Positions 46,115-57,561 are shown, counted from the stretch's first letter. The stretch: 64,000 nt of DNA from Burkholderiales bacterium (GCA_947377275.1 CANCFV010000005.1:1-64000); one strand, 5' to 3'. Made by a program: numbers and translations. The notes: generated from the letters alone by a model not told the origin.

Positions 46115-47139
46115 GCGGCGCCTTTGAAGTGGTCAAACGAGGTCCATCGGTTGGGCACCGCGGTGCGCGCAGCCAAGTCACCGCCGTTCGGGCCATCGTT
46201 TGCACCGTCGAGCGCGCCATGCCACAGGCGTAAACCGGGCTCGGCTTCGATCTGCCCGATGCGGCTCAGCACCAGACCCAGGCTGGCGCCCAGGGCCTGC
46301 ACATGCGCGCGCTGCACAGGCGGTGTCGTGAACACCAACTCGTAGTCGTCGCCACCGGCCAGGATGCAATCGTGGCGCAGCGCCTGAGGCAGGCCCGCCA
46401 GGTGCGGGCTCACCGGCAAGGCGTCCAGCACCAGGCTGGCGCCCACGCGGCTGCGGCGCAGGATGTGGCCCAAATCGCCCAGCAGGCCGTCAGACACGTC
46501 AATCGCCGCGGTGGCCACGCCCCGAAGGCCTTGGCCCAGCGCCACGCGCGGGGTGGGGCACTCCATGGCCAGGCGCACCGCTTCGAAGGCCTCGCCCAGC
46601 AAACCCGGTTGCAAGCTGCCGCGGAAGGCCTCCAGCGCCAGCCGCGCCTCGCCGGGCAGGCCGCTCACCCAGAGGTCGTCGCCCACCTGGGCGCCACTGC
46701 GCAGCAAGGCCTGGCCGGCGGGCACCTCGCCCATCACCGTGATGCCGATGGCCAGGGGGCCCGAGGTGGTGTCGCCACCGATCAGCTCGCAACCGTGTTC
46801 ATCGGCGATGTCCAGCAGGCCTTGGGCGAAACCCGCCAACCAGGCCTCGTCCACCCGGGGCAGCGTCAGGGCCAGGGTGAACGCCACCGGCGTGGCGCCA
46901 CACGCGGCCAGGTCCGACAAATTGACGGCCAAGGCCTTGTGCCCCAAGCGACGGGGCGAGACGGTCGACAAAAAGTGCCGCCCCTCGACCAAGGTGTCGG
47001 TAGACACGGCCATGTGCATGCCCGGCCGCGGGGCCAGCACGGCGCAGTCGTCGCCATTGCCGACCACGGCGTGGCGTGGCCCTTGGCTGGCGGCTCGCCA
47101 GAAGTAGCGCTCAATGAGGTCAAATTCGCCCAAGCTCAT
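46111..47139 (-). CDS. thiL: Thiamine-monophosphate kinase
   Basis: Phosphorylates thiamine monophosphate to the active cofactor thiamine diphosphate. The 342-residue product starts MSLGEFDLIERYF and shows the conserved GNGDDCAVL, STDTLVEGRHF, NLSDLAACGATP, GGDTTSGPL and IDVSDGLLGDLGHI segments of the PurM-like fold. ATG 47139 fits the family start; the tracked ORF is 15 codons longer. It overlaps pgpA by four bases. Confidence 0.96.
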   Translation of the reverse strand: MSLGEFDLIERYFWRAASQGPRHAVVGNGDDCAVLAPRPGMHMAVSTDTLVEGRHFLSTVSPRRLGHKALAVNLSDLAACGATPVAFTLALTLPRVDEAWLAGFAQGLLDIADEHGCELIGGDTTSGPLAIGITVMGEVPAGQALLRSGAQVGDDLWVSGLPGEARLALEAFRGSLQPGLLGEAFEAVRLAMECPTPRVALGQGLRGVATAAIDVSDGLLGDLGHILRRSRVGASLVLDALPVSPHLAGLPQALRHDCILAGGDDYELVFTTPPVQRAHVQALGASLGLVLSRIGQIEAEPGLRLWHGALDGANDGPNGGDLAARTAVPNRWTSFDHFKGAA

Positions 47140-47168
47140 GGGCGGCATTGTCGCCCCTGCAGAGCGCG

Positions 47169-48323
47169 TCACTTCAAACGCCACACCTGCAGAGAACCAG
47201 GCACCTCAACGGCGCCATCCTTGCGCAAGCACATGGCCTCGGACACCAGCACGTCAAATCCATTGGCATGTGCCAACGAAGCTAAGTAGCCCTCGCTGTG
47301 CCCGTAGCGGCAAGTGCTTTGCAGCACGAAACCCAGGCCCTCTTCACCGGCAGGCGCTTGCCACGACTCAACCGAAAAGGCGAACACACCACCGGGCTTG
47401 AGCACAAGCCGAATGGCCTCCACTTCGCGGTCAATGCGCCCCACGTAAATGAAAACGTCAGCGGACGTCACCACGTCGATGCTGCCTGCAGGTTCACCCT
47501 CCAAAAGCGTGAGCAAATCGGACTGGACCACGCGCTCATAAACGCCCTTGGCTTTGGCCAGGGCCAGCATGCGCGCTGACAGGTCGACGCCGATCAAACG
47601 CACACCATCGCTTTGCAGTGCCTGTCCCACCAGCCCAGTGCCACAACCCAAGTCCAAGATCGACCAAGGCCGCGCGCCGGCAGGTGGATGTTGACGCAAC
47701 AGCCTGGCCATCTCTTGCGGCACGGCATACCCCAAATGCCCCTGCAGATGCTGATCGAAATGCCCTGCGTAGTGGTCAAAAACACCGCTGACGTAAGGCG
47801 CTGGCGCCCGGTCCGAGGTGTGGCCCGACAAAGCATTCACATGGTGCAGTGCATTGAGGTCATCGGGCGTCAACTCCAGCACCCTGCGATAGCAGCGGAG
47901 GGCTTGCGGCAACTCGCCTTGGTCATGCAGGGCACTGCCCAAGTTGGACCACGCCACGACAAACTCAGGGTGCAAGGCCACGGCCTGCTGGAAGCAGCCC
48001 ACCGCGTTGGCCATGCGCCCGGATTCTTTGTGTGCCACACCCAGGTTGTTGTATGCCTCGTGATCCCGCGGTGCCAGCGCCACCGCCTTTTGCATGGGTG
48101 CCACGGCGTCGGCGACGCGGCCCGTTTGCTTGAGGACCGCACCCAGCACCTTCCACCCCAGAACGTGCTTGGGAAACCGTTGGGTCATGTCTCGCGCCAC
48201 GGCCTCTGCATCGGCGAACTGCCCTTGCGAATACAGGTGGATCAGCATGGCGCGCTCTTGCGCCTCGGGTTCCTTGGCTGAAGGTGTCGCTGTTGCACGA
48301 TCGACGGAAGATTTCGCGTTCAT
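47169..48323 (-). CDS. TPR-repeat SAM-dependent methyltransferase
   Basis: A 384-residue fusion of about four tetratricopeptide repeats (about residues 25-165; for example AYNNLGVAHKESGRMANAVGCFQQAVALHP) to a class I methyltransferase (about 185-350) with SAM motif ILDLGCGTGLVG. The segment before it (VFDHYAGHFDQHL) is typical of TPR-methyltransferase proteins. The substrate is unknown; the TPR part suggests a protein or a protein-bound partner. It lies 29 bases before thiL on the same strand but has no known link to thiamine synthesis. Confidence 0.85.
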   Translation of the reverse strand: MNAKSSVDRATATPSAKEPEAQERAMLIHLYSQGQFADAEAVARDMTQRFPKHVLGWKVLGAVLKQTGRVADAVAPMQKAVALAPRDHEAYNNLGVAHKESGRMANAVGCFQQAVALHPEFVVAWSNLGSALHDQGELPQALRCYRRVLELTPDDLNALHHVNALSGHTSDRAPAPYVSGVFDHYAGHFDQHLQGHLGYAVPQEMARLLRQHPPAGARPWSILDLGCGTGLVGQALQSDGVRLIGVDLSARMLALAKAKGVYERVVQSDLLTLLEGEPAGSIDVVTSADVFIYVGRIDREVEAIRLVLKPGGVFAFSVESWQAPAGEEGLGFVLQSTCRYGHSEGYLASLAHANGFDVLVSEAMCLRKDGAVEVPGSLQVWRLK

Positions 48324-48472
48324 GGCCCGCTGTTCGAGGTGTGGTGTGGATGGCGCTGATCATAGAGTCAGGGGAGACGCCACGACGCCGCTGACCAGCC
48401 CAGTCAGGTGGCGTAGATACCCTGATGCATAAATCGGTTAGCCTCCCCCGCTGCCCCTCCACGCCCACCCAC

Positions 48473-48973
48473 ATGAGACACCTCTGGCTTTTGGCGCTGG
48501 CCCTGCTCACCCTGGGCGGCCACGCCCCCGCGCAAGCAGACCCGCCCCCCAGCGGCTACAGCGACATCACCCGCGTGGCTCAAGCGCCCGCGCGCAAAGC
48601 CATCCTCGACGCGTGCCGTGCCAAGGGCGCCCAGGTCTTCGGTGAGCAAGTCAAATTCAAGGTGCGCTACGTGGGCACGGAAGGCAACTGGGCCATCGCC
48701 CTGCTGGAGCCCCGTCAAGCCAACGGCGAGGCCTTCGCCTGGGGTGCGGCCATGGCCGCTGGCGGGGGCAAGTCGCGCTCGCAACCGGCCTGGCTGAACG
48801 CCCTGCTGGTGAGCCAGGGAGGCACCTGGGTCGCCAAAGACCTCGCCCCTGAGCCCTCCGATGGCAGTGATTCACCCCTTGATGCCTGGCCCAAGCAACA
48901 CAAGGCGCTGCCGCGCAACCTGTACGAGTTCGCGGCCTTGGCCAGCAACTGCAGCCCCTGCGGGGCCAACTGA
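48473..48973 (+). CDS. Small exported protein, unknown function
   Basis: A 166-residue protein with a signal peptide (MRHLWLLALALLTLGG, cleavage near AQA) and a mature domain with two cysteines close to the C-terminus (NCSPCGAN) plus one in ILDACRAKGAQ. No family is recognised. ATG 48473 is chosen because it gives a proper signal peptide; the tracked start adds 16 residues. It precedes maeB by 131 bases on the same strand. Confidence 0.65.
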   Translation: MRHLWLLALALLTLGGHAPAQADPPPSGYSDITRVAQAPARKAILDACRAKGAQVFGEQVKFKVRYVGTEGNWAIALLEPRQANGEAFAWGAAMAAGGGKSRSQPAWLNALLVSQGGTWVAKDLAPEPSDGSDSPLDAWPKQHKALPRNLYEFAALASNCSPCGAN

Positions 48974-49104
48974 TCGACTTGGGCACGACCCGAGCCTGAA
49001 GCCACCCATTGCGGCAAGCCACACCGCGCAACGCCCTCGCATGTTCCTACAATGCTGCATCTGGCGATGCCCGAATGACCGGGTGCGCCTGCGAAAGGCA
49101 TTGG

Positions 49105-51399
<2,295 letters not shown>

Positions 51400-51450
51400 C
51401 ACACAGCATGCCCCTGGAGCGTGATGCTCCAGCTGTCAACCCCCCGCCAA

Positions 51451-51497
51451 AAGGCCCTGCCCATGCGCTTTCCGCGCAGGCAGGGCCTTGAGCTTTT
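51451..51497 (+). terminator. Hairpin terminator after maeB
   Basis: AAGGCCCTGCC and GGCAGGGCCTT form an 11-bp stem with a further inner TGCGC/GCGCA pairing, followed by a short T-containing run (gagcttttgg). It lies about 50 bases after the maeB stop. Confidence 0.75.
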
Positions 51498-51575
51498 GGG
51501 CCGTTTTCGATAGAGTCACGGCTTTGACGAACAGCTGTACGGCTCACACACTCAAGCTGGGATGGCAGTCTCATC

Positions 51576-52079
51576 GTGCCGCGTTTTTTCAGTACCTTCC
51601 GAAGGGATGACCCAAGTGGCTCACAAAGCCCCTTGAACCAGGCAGCCCGCTCCACCCGCCAAGGCCTTGAACAGGTCGAGGCTTGGATGGTCAGCGCCGC
51701 ATTGGCTCTGGCTGTGCTGGTGGTGCCTTTTGAGGTGCACGCGCGGCGCCACGTCGAGCCAGAATTTGTGGCTTCAGGCCTGCAACAGGCAGTGGCTTTG
51801 TCGGCACTGCCCACCCAGGCACAAGACGTGCATCGACGCATCTTGGTCGGTGGTCCCTTCCGCTACGAGAAGGATGGCGTGGTGTTCGGCAACCGGGAGC
51901 GCATTTTGCCCCGCCAGCCCCGCGGTTTTTACCGCGAGTACACCGTGCCCACACCGGGCGAGCGCGATCGCGGCGCCCGGCGCATTGTGTGTGGAGGTAA
52001 AGATGTTCAACGGCCTGAAACTTGTTTTTACACGCGGGATCACTACAGCAGCTTCAACCCCATCGACCCCCAGCGCTGA
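51576..52079 (+). CDS. Barnase-type guanyl-specific ribonuclease (RNase N1/T1 family)
   Basis: A 167-residue exported ribonuclease. After a basic N-terminus and a hydrophobic signal/anchor segment (about 37-57) comes a compact RNase domain of about 90 residues: GGPFRYEKDGVVFGNRE, then FYREYTVPTPGERDRGARRIV and TRDHYSSF. By comparison with barnase and RNase Sa the catalytic glutamate (YREYTV), arginine (RRIV) and histidine (TRDHY) are all present, so it should be active. The GTG start is uncertain, as no clear ribosome-binding site is seen; an ATG at 51687 lies inside the signal region. The barstar-like inhibitor gene follows after 80 bases. Confidence 0.88.
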   Translation: MPRFFSTFRRDDPSGSQSPLNQAARSTRQGLEQVEAWMVSAALALAVLVVPFEVHARRHVEPEFVASGLQQAVALSALPTQAQDVHRRILVGGPFRYEKDGVVFGNRERILPRQPRGFYREYTVPTPGERDRGARRIVCGGKDVQRPETCFYTRDHYSSFNPIDPQR

Positions 52080-52159
52080 GCTGCACTGATCACCCAGCAC
52101 CCGATTCGTTTTTTCCTTTTGACCTTCAACTTAGCCCGCAAGGGCACTGAGACCACTCA

Positions 52160-52744
52160 ATGCACCACGGGCCCCAAGCGATCATGTTGTTGCAATCCGT
52201 TCGACCCAACATCGTTCAATCCATCCGCGCTTACCGCCCGGAAGACCTGCAACAGGCGGCCAATGCGGCTGGCCAGCACTTCTTGTACACCAACCTGAGC
52301 GCCGCTCAGGACAAGCAAGGCGTGCTGGACATCATTGCCCACGACTTCCTGTTCCCAGATCACTTTGGCAAGAACCTCGATGCCCTGTACGACTGCATCA
52401 CCGACCTGGTGCACAAATCGGGTCCGCAGCCCGGCTTTGTGGTCGTGCTCGAGTTGATCCCTGACGGCAACAAGTGCGACCGCGAAACGCGCGAGCAACT
52501 GCTCGACGCCTTCCGTGACGCCGCCGACTTCTGGGGCGAGCGCAAGATCGCCTTCCGCGTCTTCTACTCGATCGCCGTGTCAGGCAAAGAATCGGCTGGC
52601 AACTGGGACAAGGCCGAAGTGGCCCAGAACGACCCCAACGTCAAGCCCGTGAAGGTCTCCAAGAACGCACCTCAGCCCATGGTGATGAACCTGCCGCCCA
52701 TGAGCAGCGTGTTTGACACCTCGGTCCTGATGGCCGCTGCCTGA
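52160..52744 (+). CDS. Barstar-family RNase inhibitor with C-terminal extension
   Basis: Expected to bind and block the neighbouring RNase in the cytoplasm until it is exported. Residues about 40-125 form the barstar fold, with FPDHFGKNLDALYDCITDL (the inhibitor helix) and VVVLELIP. Typical barstar has about 90 residues; this one has 194, with some 65 extra residues at the C-terminus (from about NWDKAEVAQND, ending NLPPMSSVFDTSVLMAAA) that I cannot assign. ATG 52184 (MLLQSV) is an alternative start. A strong terminator follows. Confidence 0.88.
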   Translation: MHHGPQAIMLLQSVRPNIVQSIRAYRPEDLQQAANAAGQHFLYTNLSAAQDKQGVLDIIAHDFLFPDHFGKNLDALYDCITDLVHKSGPQPGFVVVLELIPDGNKCDRETREQLLDAFRDAADFWGERKIAFRVFYSIAVSGKESAGNWDKAEVAQNDPNVKPVKVSKNAPQPMVMNLPPMSSVFDTSVLMAAA

Positions 52745-52764
52745 TCTCTTCAGTGCACCCAACG

Positions 52765-52791
52765 AAAAAGGACCCGCGAGGGTCCTTTTTT
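52765..52791 (+). terminator. Rho-independent terminator after barstar
   Basis: AAAAAGGACCC-gcga-GGGTCCTTTTTT: a GC-rich stem flanked by A and T runs, so it can serve the barstar gene and also the convergent reductase gene. Confidence 0.92.
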
Positions 52792-52817
52792 CATGGGCGC
52801 CTCAGTTGACCCGTGGC

Positions 52818-53795
52818 TCAGCGGTTCACCCGCGTGCGCCACTGGTCCAGGCGGTCGGCCCAGCTCACGGGGCGGCCCAGGTAAGCAGGCCCCACGGCCT
52901 CCAGCGGCGTGGGCGTGATGCCCAAGTCCTGCAGAGACGGCAGGGTGCCCGTCAGCACATTGGGCACCTTCATCGAGTCCAGGTTGTCGGTGGACATGAG
53001 CGGCTCGCCAGGCAGAAGGCCCAGCGCGCGCGCCTGCAAACGGCCCGCGGCCATCGGCAAAGGCAGCACCGGGCGGGCATGGCCGCTCCATTGGCCCGCC
53101 AGCTTGACCAGCTCGCTCAAGGTCAGCACCTGGGGGCCGGCCAGCTCAAAGCAGCGCCCCGCCGTGCTGCCCTCGAGCAGGCACTGCACGAGGGCGCGGG
53201 CCACGTCGTCCACCCACACCGGCTGGAAGCGGGCGTCACCGCCGGCCAAGGCCATCACGGGCACAAAGCGCTGCAGCAGGGCAAACAGGTTCAAAAAGCT
53301 GTCGTGAGCCCCGAAGATCACGCTGGGGCGCAGCACGGTCAGGTCCAGCGGGGCGGCCCACAGGGCCTGCTCGCCCAGGGTTTTGGTGCGCAGGTACTGC
53401 GAAGGCGCCGCGCCCGCGTCGCCCGGCACACCGCCCTGGATGCCCATGGCGCTGACGTGCACCACCCGGCGTACGCCCGCGTTGGCGCAAGCGGCGGCCA
53501 AGCGCTGAGGCAGGGTCACATGGGCCTGCTCAAAAGCCTGTGGCGTGCCATGCAAGATGGCCACGAGGTTGACCACGGCATCCACATCGCGCAACAGGCG
53601 CGCCAAGGCAGCATCGTCGTGCACATTGGCTTCCAGCACGTCAACCTGTGGCAGCGGGAACAGGTGCTTGCCGCGCTCACGGCGCCGGCTGGGCACCACC
53701 AGGCGCGTGCCGGCAAAGCCTGGGTGGGCCTGCAGTTGTTCGCACAAGGCGCGGCCCACAAATCCGGTGCCGCCCAAGATGAGGATGCGTTTCAT
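52818..53795 (-). CDS. NDUFA9-like NAD(P)-binding epimerase/reductase
   Basis: A 325-residue atypical short-chain dehydrogenase related to the complex I accessory subunit NDUFA9. The N-terminal Rossmann motif ILGGTGFVGRALCEQL is clear, and YLRTKTLGEQAL supplies the YxxxK-like position. VSAMGIQG and LRPSVIFGAHDSFLN follow. Bacterial homologues are often annotated as complex I NDUFA9 family proteins, but their function is not established. It lies 32 bases after slt on the same strand. Confidence 0.85.
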   Translation of the reverse strand: MKRILILGGTGFVGRALCEQLQAHPGFAGTRLVVPSRRRERGKHLFPLPQVDVLEANVHDDAALARLLRDVDAVVNLVAILHGTPQAFEQAHVTLPQRLAAACANAGVRRVVHVSAMGIQGGVPGDAGAAPSQYLRTKTLGEQALWAAPLDLTVLRPSVIFGAHDSFLNLFALLQRFVPVMALAGGDARFQPVWVDDVARALVQCLLEGSTAGRCFELAGPQVLTLSELVKLAGQWSGHARPVLPLPMAAGRLQARALGLLPGEPLMSTDNLDSMKVPNVLTGTLPSLQDLGITPTPLEAVGPAYLGRPVSWADRLDQWRTRVNR

Positions 53796-53827
53796 GGCGG
53801 TCAGTGTCCGATCAAGTCAAAGTCGGG

Positions 53828-56146
53828 TCAAGGCAGGTCGTCTTCCACGGGCGAGCCGACACGCGGGCCGATGGTGGCCCCCAAGCGGGCTTTGATCGAC
53901 AAGGGCTTGCCATGCAGGATGTGGGCATACACCGTGGCGTTGGACAAAACCTTTTTGACGTAGTCGCGCGTTTCGTTGAAAGGGATGTTCTCGACCCAGG
54001 CGGCGGCGTCCAGGCGGGTGCCTTCGCGCCAACGCCTCGGGCGTGAGGGCCCGGCGTTGTAAGCGGCGGCGGCCATGGCTTGCGCGCCCTGGAAGTCGTC
54101 CAGCACCAGCTTGAGGTATCCGGCGCCAATGCGCAAGTTGGTGAGCCGGTCGGTGATGAGGTCAGGGTGGTAGTCGATCGACAGCTTCTTGGCCGTCCAC
54201 GCCGCGGTGGCGGGCATCACCTGCATCAGGCCCGAAGCGCCCACGGTGGACTTGGCTGCCACGATGAAACGCGACTCCTGACGGATCAGGCCATACATGT
54301 AGGCCGGGTCCAAGCCCACGTCGCGGGCGGCCGTGACCACATCGGTCTTGAAGGGCGTGGGGTAGCGCTGGCTGAGGTCGATCTCTTGGCGGGTGCGTTC
54401 GCTGGAGTTGATGCAACGGTCCCAGACCTCGCGGCGGCACGCCACCTCTGACACAGCCAGCAGCTCACGGTCGCTCAGGCCACCGGGTTTGCTGAAGGCC
54501 AGGTTGAAGTTCCATTCTTTGACACCTTCGGTGCGCCAGCCCAGGGCGAGCATGCGCAAGGCCCGGTCCACCCCGGGTTGGGCTTGGGCCGCGGCCAGCT
54601 CAGCCTCGGTGAGGGACACCGGGCGGCTGGGCGCGCGGGCGGGTGCCCCCGTGATCTCTTCGGCGGCCAGTTGCCCATAGAAGGTCAGCGGGCTAGACAC
54701 CCGGGTCAGCAGCTCACGGGCCTGCTGGCGGGCCGCTTCGCCACCTTGGCCTTTGCCGCGCGCCAGCAAGGCCTTGGCCTTCCAGTACAGCCAGGCCGAG
54801 TCTTGTTGTTGATCGGGCGCCATCGAATCAACGGCCTGCTCGACCAGGGCCCAGCGCTGGGGTTGGCCCGACGAGGCCGAGCGCAAAGCCACCCGGGCCA
54901 TCCAAGCCAGGGTCTCGCTCGACCAGGCACCGGCCAGGCGAGAGGCCCCTTGCGACAGCTCGCCGGTGCCCGAAGCCACCGCGCGGTCGGTCAAAGCGCG
55001 CTCGAAGTAAGTGGACGCCTCAGGCAAAAGGCGAAAGCCCGCGCTGCGACCCAGTTGCGACCAGGCCCAGGCCGCCTCTTCGGCGTTCCATTGCCAGCGT
55101 TGGCGCGAGGCAGGGTCTTCGATGGCCGCCGCCGCCGCGGCCACGTCCATGCCGGCCCAACGGATGAAGGCCAGCACGTTGAGCTGGGCCTGCGCCTGGG
55201 GTGGCACCGTCAGGGGGATGGGGGTGAGCTTGGTCGGCAGCTTGCCCTTGCGTTTGTCGGGTTTGGACTTGGCGCCGCGCTTGGGCTCAGGCCCGATGGC
55301 GGCACCAGGGGCATGGCGAGCGCCGTCGCTGCCCAGGCTGGCTGCAGCGCCCGAGGGCAAGGTGGCCGCCAAGAAGGACTGCGGCTGCCCCATGAGCTTG
55401 GCCACCAGCTGCGACACGGTGTCGCCCAGCAGGCGCGCAGACTGCTGCACCGCCCGGGGCTTGTCGGCCTCGATGGCCAGGCGCAGCTTGCGCCAGACGT
55501 CGGTGCTGTCGAGCACACCACCGGCCACCAGGGCCTGGGCCATGGCGTCGCAACCGTAATCGGCATCTTTTTGGCCCCACCAGGCCTGGCGAGCCTGCTC
55601 GCGCCAGTCACCCGGGCCCTCCATCGGGGCACGGGTCTGGAAGCGCGCCAGCACGCCCAGGCAGCTGACCTCGCGGTCGTCGTTCATGCGGAAGGTGGGC
55701 TGGATGCGCAAGAAAGTGCCCCAGTCCTGTCGGCGGCCCAGCTCCAGCAACCAGTCGTTGCGGGCGCGGTCGGCCACGTAGCTGTCGGGCCAGCGGGCCA
55801 GGAAGTCGTCGACCTCTGATGGGCCCGCTTCGATCAAACGCACCTGGAAGTACCAGTAGTCCGCCCAAGGCGCCAGCGGGTGGCGGGCGGCGATCAGGGC
55901 ATCGCGATCGGCCAGCAAGCGGGCTTTGTCGCGCACGCGCAGGGCATCTCGGGCGTCTTGCACCGTGCGGTCATCGGCCGCGAAAGCGGCCAGGGCGGCG
56001 TTCGACGGGATGGTGGCGGCCGACTGGGCCCAAGCGGCACCGGGCGCACCGACACCGGAGAGGGCGCACACCAGCGCCAGCGCGGGACAAGCCACCGCCG
56101 ACAACGCATACTGAGAAGACGAGATCCGCAATTGAAACCTTTTCAT
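53828..56146 (-). CDS. slt: Soluble lytic murein transglycosylase
   Basis: Periplasmic enzyme that cleaves peptidoglycan to anhydromuropeptides. The 772-residue product has a signal sequence (ending near AAWAQ), a long alpha-helical superhelix (about 50-600) and a C-terminal SLT domain. The catalytic glutamate is in IRQESRF, followed by SGLMQVMPATA and AYNAGPSRPRRW. E. coli Slt70 is about 130 residues shorter; the extra length includes a basic, low-complexity stretch (GPEPKRGAKSKPDKRKGK). The start is the ATG of MKRFQLRISS, which shares two bases with the divergent cyclo-ligase start (CATG). Confidence 0.93.
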   Translation of the reverse strand: MKRFQLRISSSQYALSAVACPALALVCALSGVGAPGAAWAQSAATIPSNAALAAFAADDRTVQDARDALRVRDKARLLADRDALIAARHPLAPWADYWYFQVRLIEAGPSEVDDFLARWPDSYVADRARNDWLLELGRRQDWGTFLRIQPTFRMNDDREVSCLGVLARFQTRAPMEGPGDWREQARQAWWGQKDADYGCDAMAQALVAGGVLDSTDVWRKLRLAIEADKPRAVQQSARLLGDTVSQLVAKLMGQPQSFLAATLPSGAAASLGSDGARHAPGAAIGPEPKRGAKSKPDKRKGKLPTKLTPIPLTVPPQAQAQLNVLAFIRWAGMDVAAAAAAIEDPASRQRWQWNAEEAAWAWSQLGRSAGFRLLPEASTYFERALTDRAVASGTGELSQGASRLAGAWSSETLAWMARVALRSASSGQPQRWALVEQAVDSMAPDQQQDSAWLYWKAKALLARGKGQGGEAARQQARELLTRVSSPLTFYGQLAAEEITGAPARAPSRPVSLTEAELAAAQAQPGVDRALRMLALGWRTEGVKEWNFNLAFSKPGGLSDRELLAVSEVACRREVWDRCINSSERTRQEIDLSQRYPTPFKTDVVTAARDVGLDPAYMYGLIRQESRFIVAAKSTVGASGLMQVMPATAAWTAKKLSIDYHPDLITDRLTNLRIGAGYLKLVLDDFQGAQAMAAAAYNAGPSRPRRWREGTRLDAAAWVENIPFNETRDYVKKVLSNATVYAHILHGKPLSIKARLGATIGPRVGSPVEDDLP

Positions 56147-56723
56147 GCCTGTGAACACCCCCAACGACGCCCGCCGCGCCCTGCGCCAGCGCCTGCTGGC
56201 CGAACGCCGCACTTGGTCAGCCACCGCCGCTTGCGAGCTGGCGCAACAAGCCTTGCAAGCGCGAGTGATGGACGTGCTGACCCAATTGGAGCCAGAGTGC
56301 CTGGGCCTGTACTGGCCCTGGAGAGGCGAATTTAACCCAGGCGAGGTCGCTCGATGGGCTGCCACGCAATGGCCTTGTCAACTGGCCCTGCCTTTCGCGC
56401 GCAAAAGCCCGGTCGAGATGCATTTCAGGCCCTGGGACGGCGAAGCGCCAAGCTCCCAGGACGAATGCGGCATCCCCAGCCCCGAGGGCAAACCGGTGGT
56501 GCCCGACGTGGTGCTGGTGCCTTGCGTGGGCTTCACGCCCGAAGGTTTCAGACTCGGCTACGGCGGCGGCTACTTTGACCGCTTCCTGGCAGCGCACCCT
56601 CACGTCACGGCCATCGGCCTGGCGTGGGAGGCCGCCAAGGTCGATGCGAACGCCCTGGCGCCCCAAGCCCATGACCAAGCTTTGATGGCCGTGCTCACAG
56701 AAAGCAACACGTGGAGCGTTTGA
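56145..56723 (+). CDS. ygfA: 5-formyltetrahydrofolate cyclo-ligase
   Basis: Converts 5-formyl-THF to 5,10-methenyl-THF with ATP. The 192-residue product has the family's basic N-terminal helix (ARRALRQRLLAERR) and the signature GFRLGYGGGYFDRFLA near residue 140. No in-frame ATG lies between 56145 and 56269, and the conserved helix begins near residue 9, so the start is well supported even though it overlaps the divergent slt start. Confidence 0.94.
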   Translation: MPVNTPNDARRALRQRLLAERRTWSATAACELAQQALQARVMDVLTQLEPECLGLYWPWRGEFNPGEVARWAATQWPCQLALPFARKSPVEMHFRPWDGEAPSSQDECGIPSPEGKPVVPDVVLVPCVGFTPEGFRLGYGGGYFDRFLAAHPHVTAIGLAWEAAKVDANALAPQAHDQALMAVLTESNTWSV

Positions 56724-56854
56724 CGCCCCTCAGTCGGGGGGGATGAGCGTGGGAACCCTATGGCGGTCCCTGCGATCCGCCCGCAAGATGGCGTCACAGC
56801 AGAGAGGGCGAGCGAGCTGAGCGCCCCAGACATCCAACGAAACAAGGACGCAAC

Positions 56855-57541
56855 ATGAAGTTCCTCAAGCAATTTGGCGCGCTGGCCCTGGCCTTCGCCG
56901 CTGCAGGCGCCGCTTCTGCCGCCACCATCACCCAGCCTTTCACGGCCGTGAGTGCCAAGGTCACCCTGGACACCTCCGTGTTGACCGCCAACAAGCTGAC
57001 CGCTGGTGCGGCTGGCGATGCCACCTACAACGCCAGCACCGGCGTGGTCACTGACCCCCTGGTGTCTGTGTCTCTGGCCGCCAACCCTGGCGCGCTGAAC
57101 CTGGCGTTCAGCAGCACCGGTGGCATCAGCTTCTACAGCGCCGGTCTGTTTGGTCTCCCAGTCAACGTTGCCACGATCAAGAACTTCTCGTTCGACCTGG
57201 CCAACAACACCCTCACCGGTGACTTGGTGACCCCCGCAGGCAATGCCCTCAACCAAGCCCTGCTGGTCGCAGGCAACGTGCAGAGCAACTTCGGCGGCGT
57301 CGATGGCCGCAACGTGAGCAGCTCGACCGCCACGCGTTCGGTGGCCTTGATCGCCAGCAGCTTCACCCTGGCACCGTCTTTCCGGGCGCTGCTCGGCACC
57401 AATGCCTCGTCGTTTGAGTTCGTGGGCACGGCCATCAAGTCGTTCACCGTCGGCACCGTGCCCGAGCCTTCGACCTACGCCATGATGGGCCTGGGCCTGG
57501 TCGGCATCGCAGCGTTGGCACGCCGCAAGCAACAAGCCTGA
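56855..57541 (+). CDS. PEP-CTERM exported protein
   Basis: A 228-residue secreted protein with a signal peptide (cleavage near GAASAA) and a classic C-terminal PEP-CTERM signal: VPEPSTYAMMGLGLVGIAALARRKQQ, that is, a PEP motif, a membrane helix and a basic tail. The exosortase system cleaves such tails, and the products end up at the cell surface or in the exopolysaccharide. The mature part is Ala/Gly/Ser/Thr-rich beta-type sequence of unknown role. No exosortase or EPS gene is in the window. An AAGGA site lies a few bases before the ATG, and a strong terminator follows. Confidence 0.9.
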   Translation: MKFLKQFGALALAFAAAGAASAATITQPFTAVSAKVTLDTSVLTANKLTAGAAGDATYNASTGVVTDPLVSVSLAANPGALNLAFSSTGGISFYSAGLFGLPVNVATIKNFSFDLANNTLTGDLVTPAGNALNQALLVAGNVQSNFGGVDGRNVSSSTATRSVALIASSFTLAPSFRALLGTNASSFEFVGTAIKSFTVGTVPEPSTYAMMGLGLVGIAALARRKQQA

Positions 57542-57561
57542 ACCCCGGTTCTCGCCGCATG

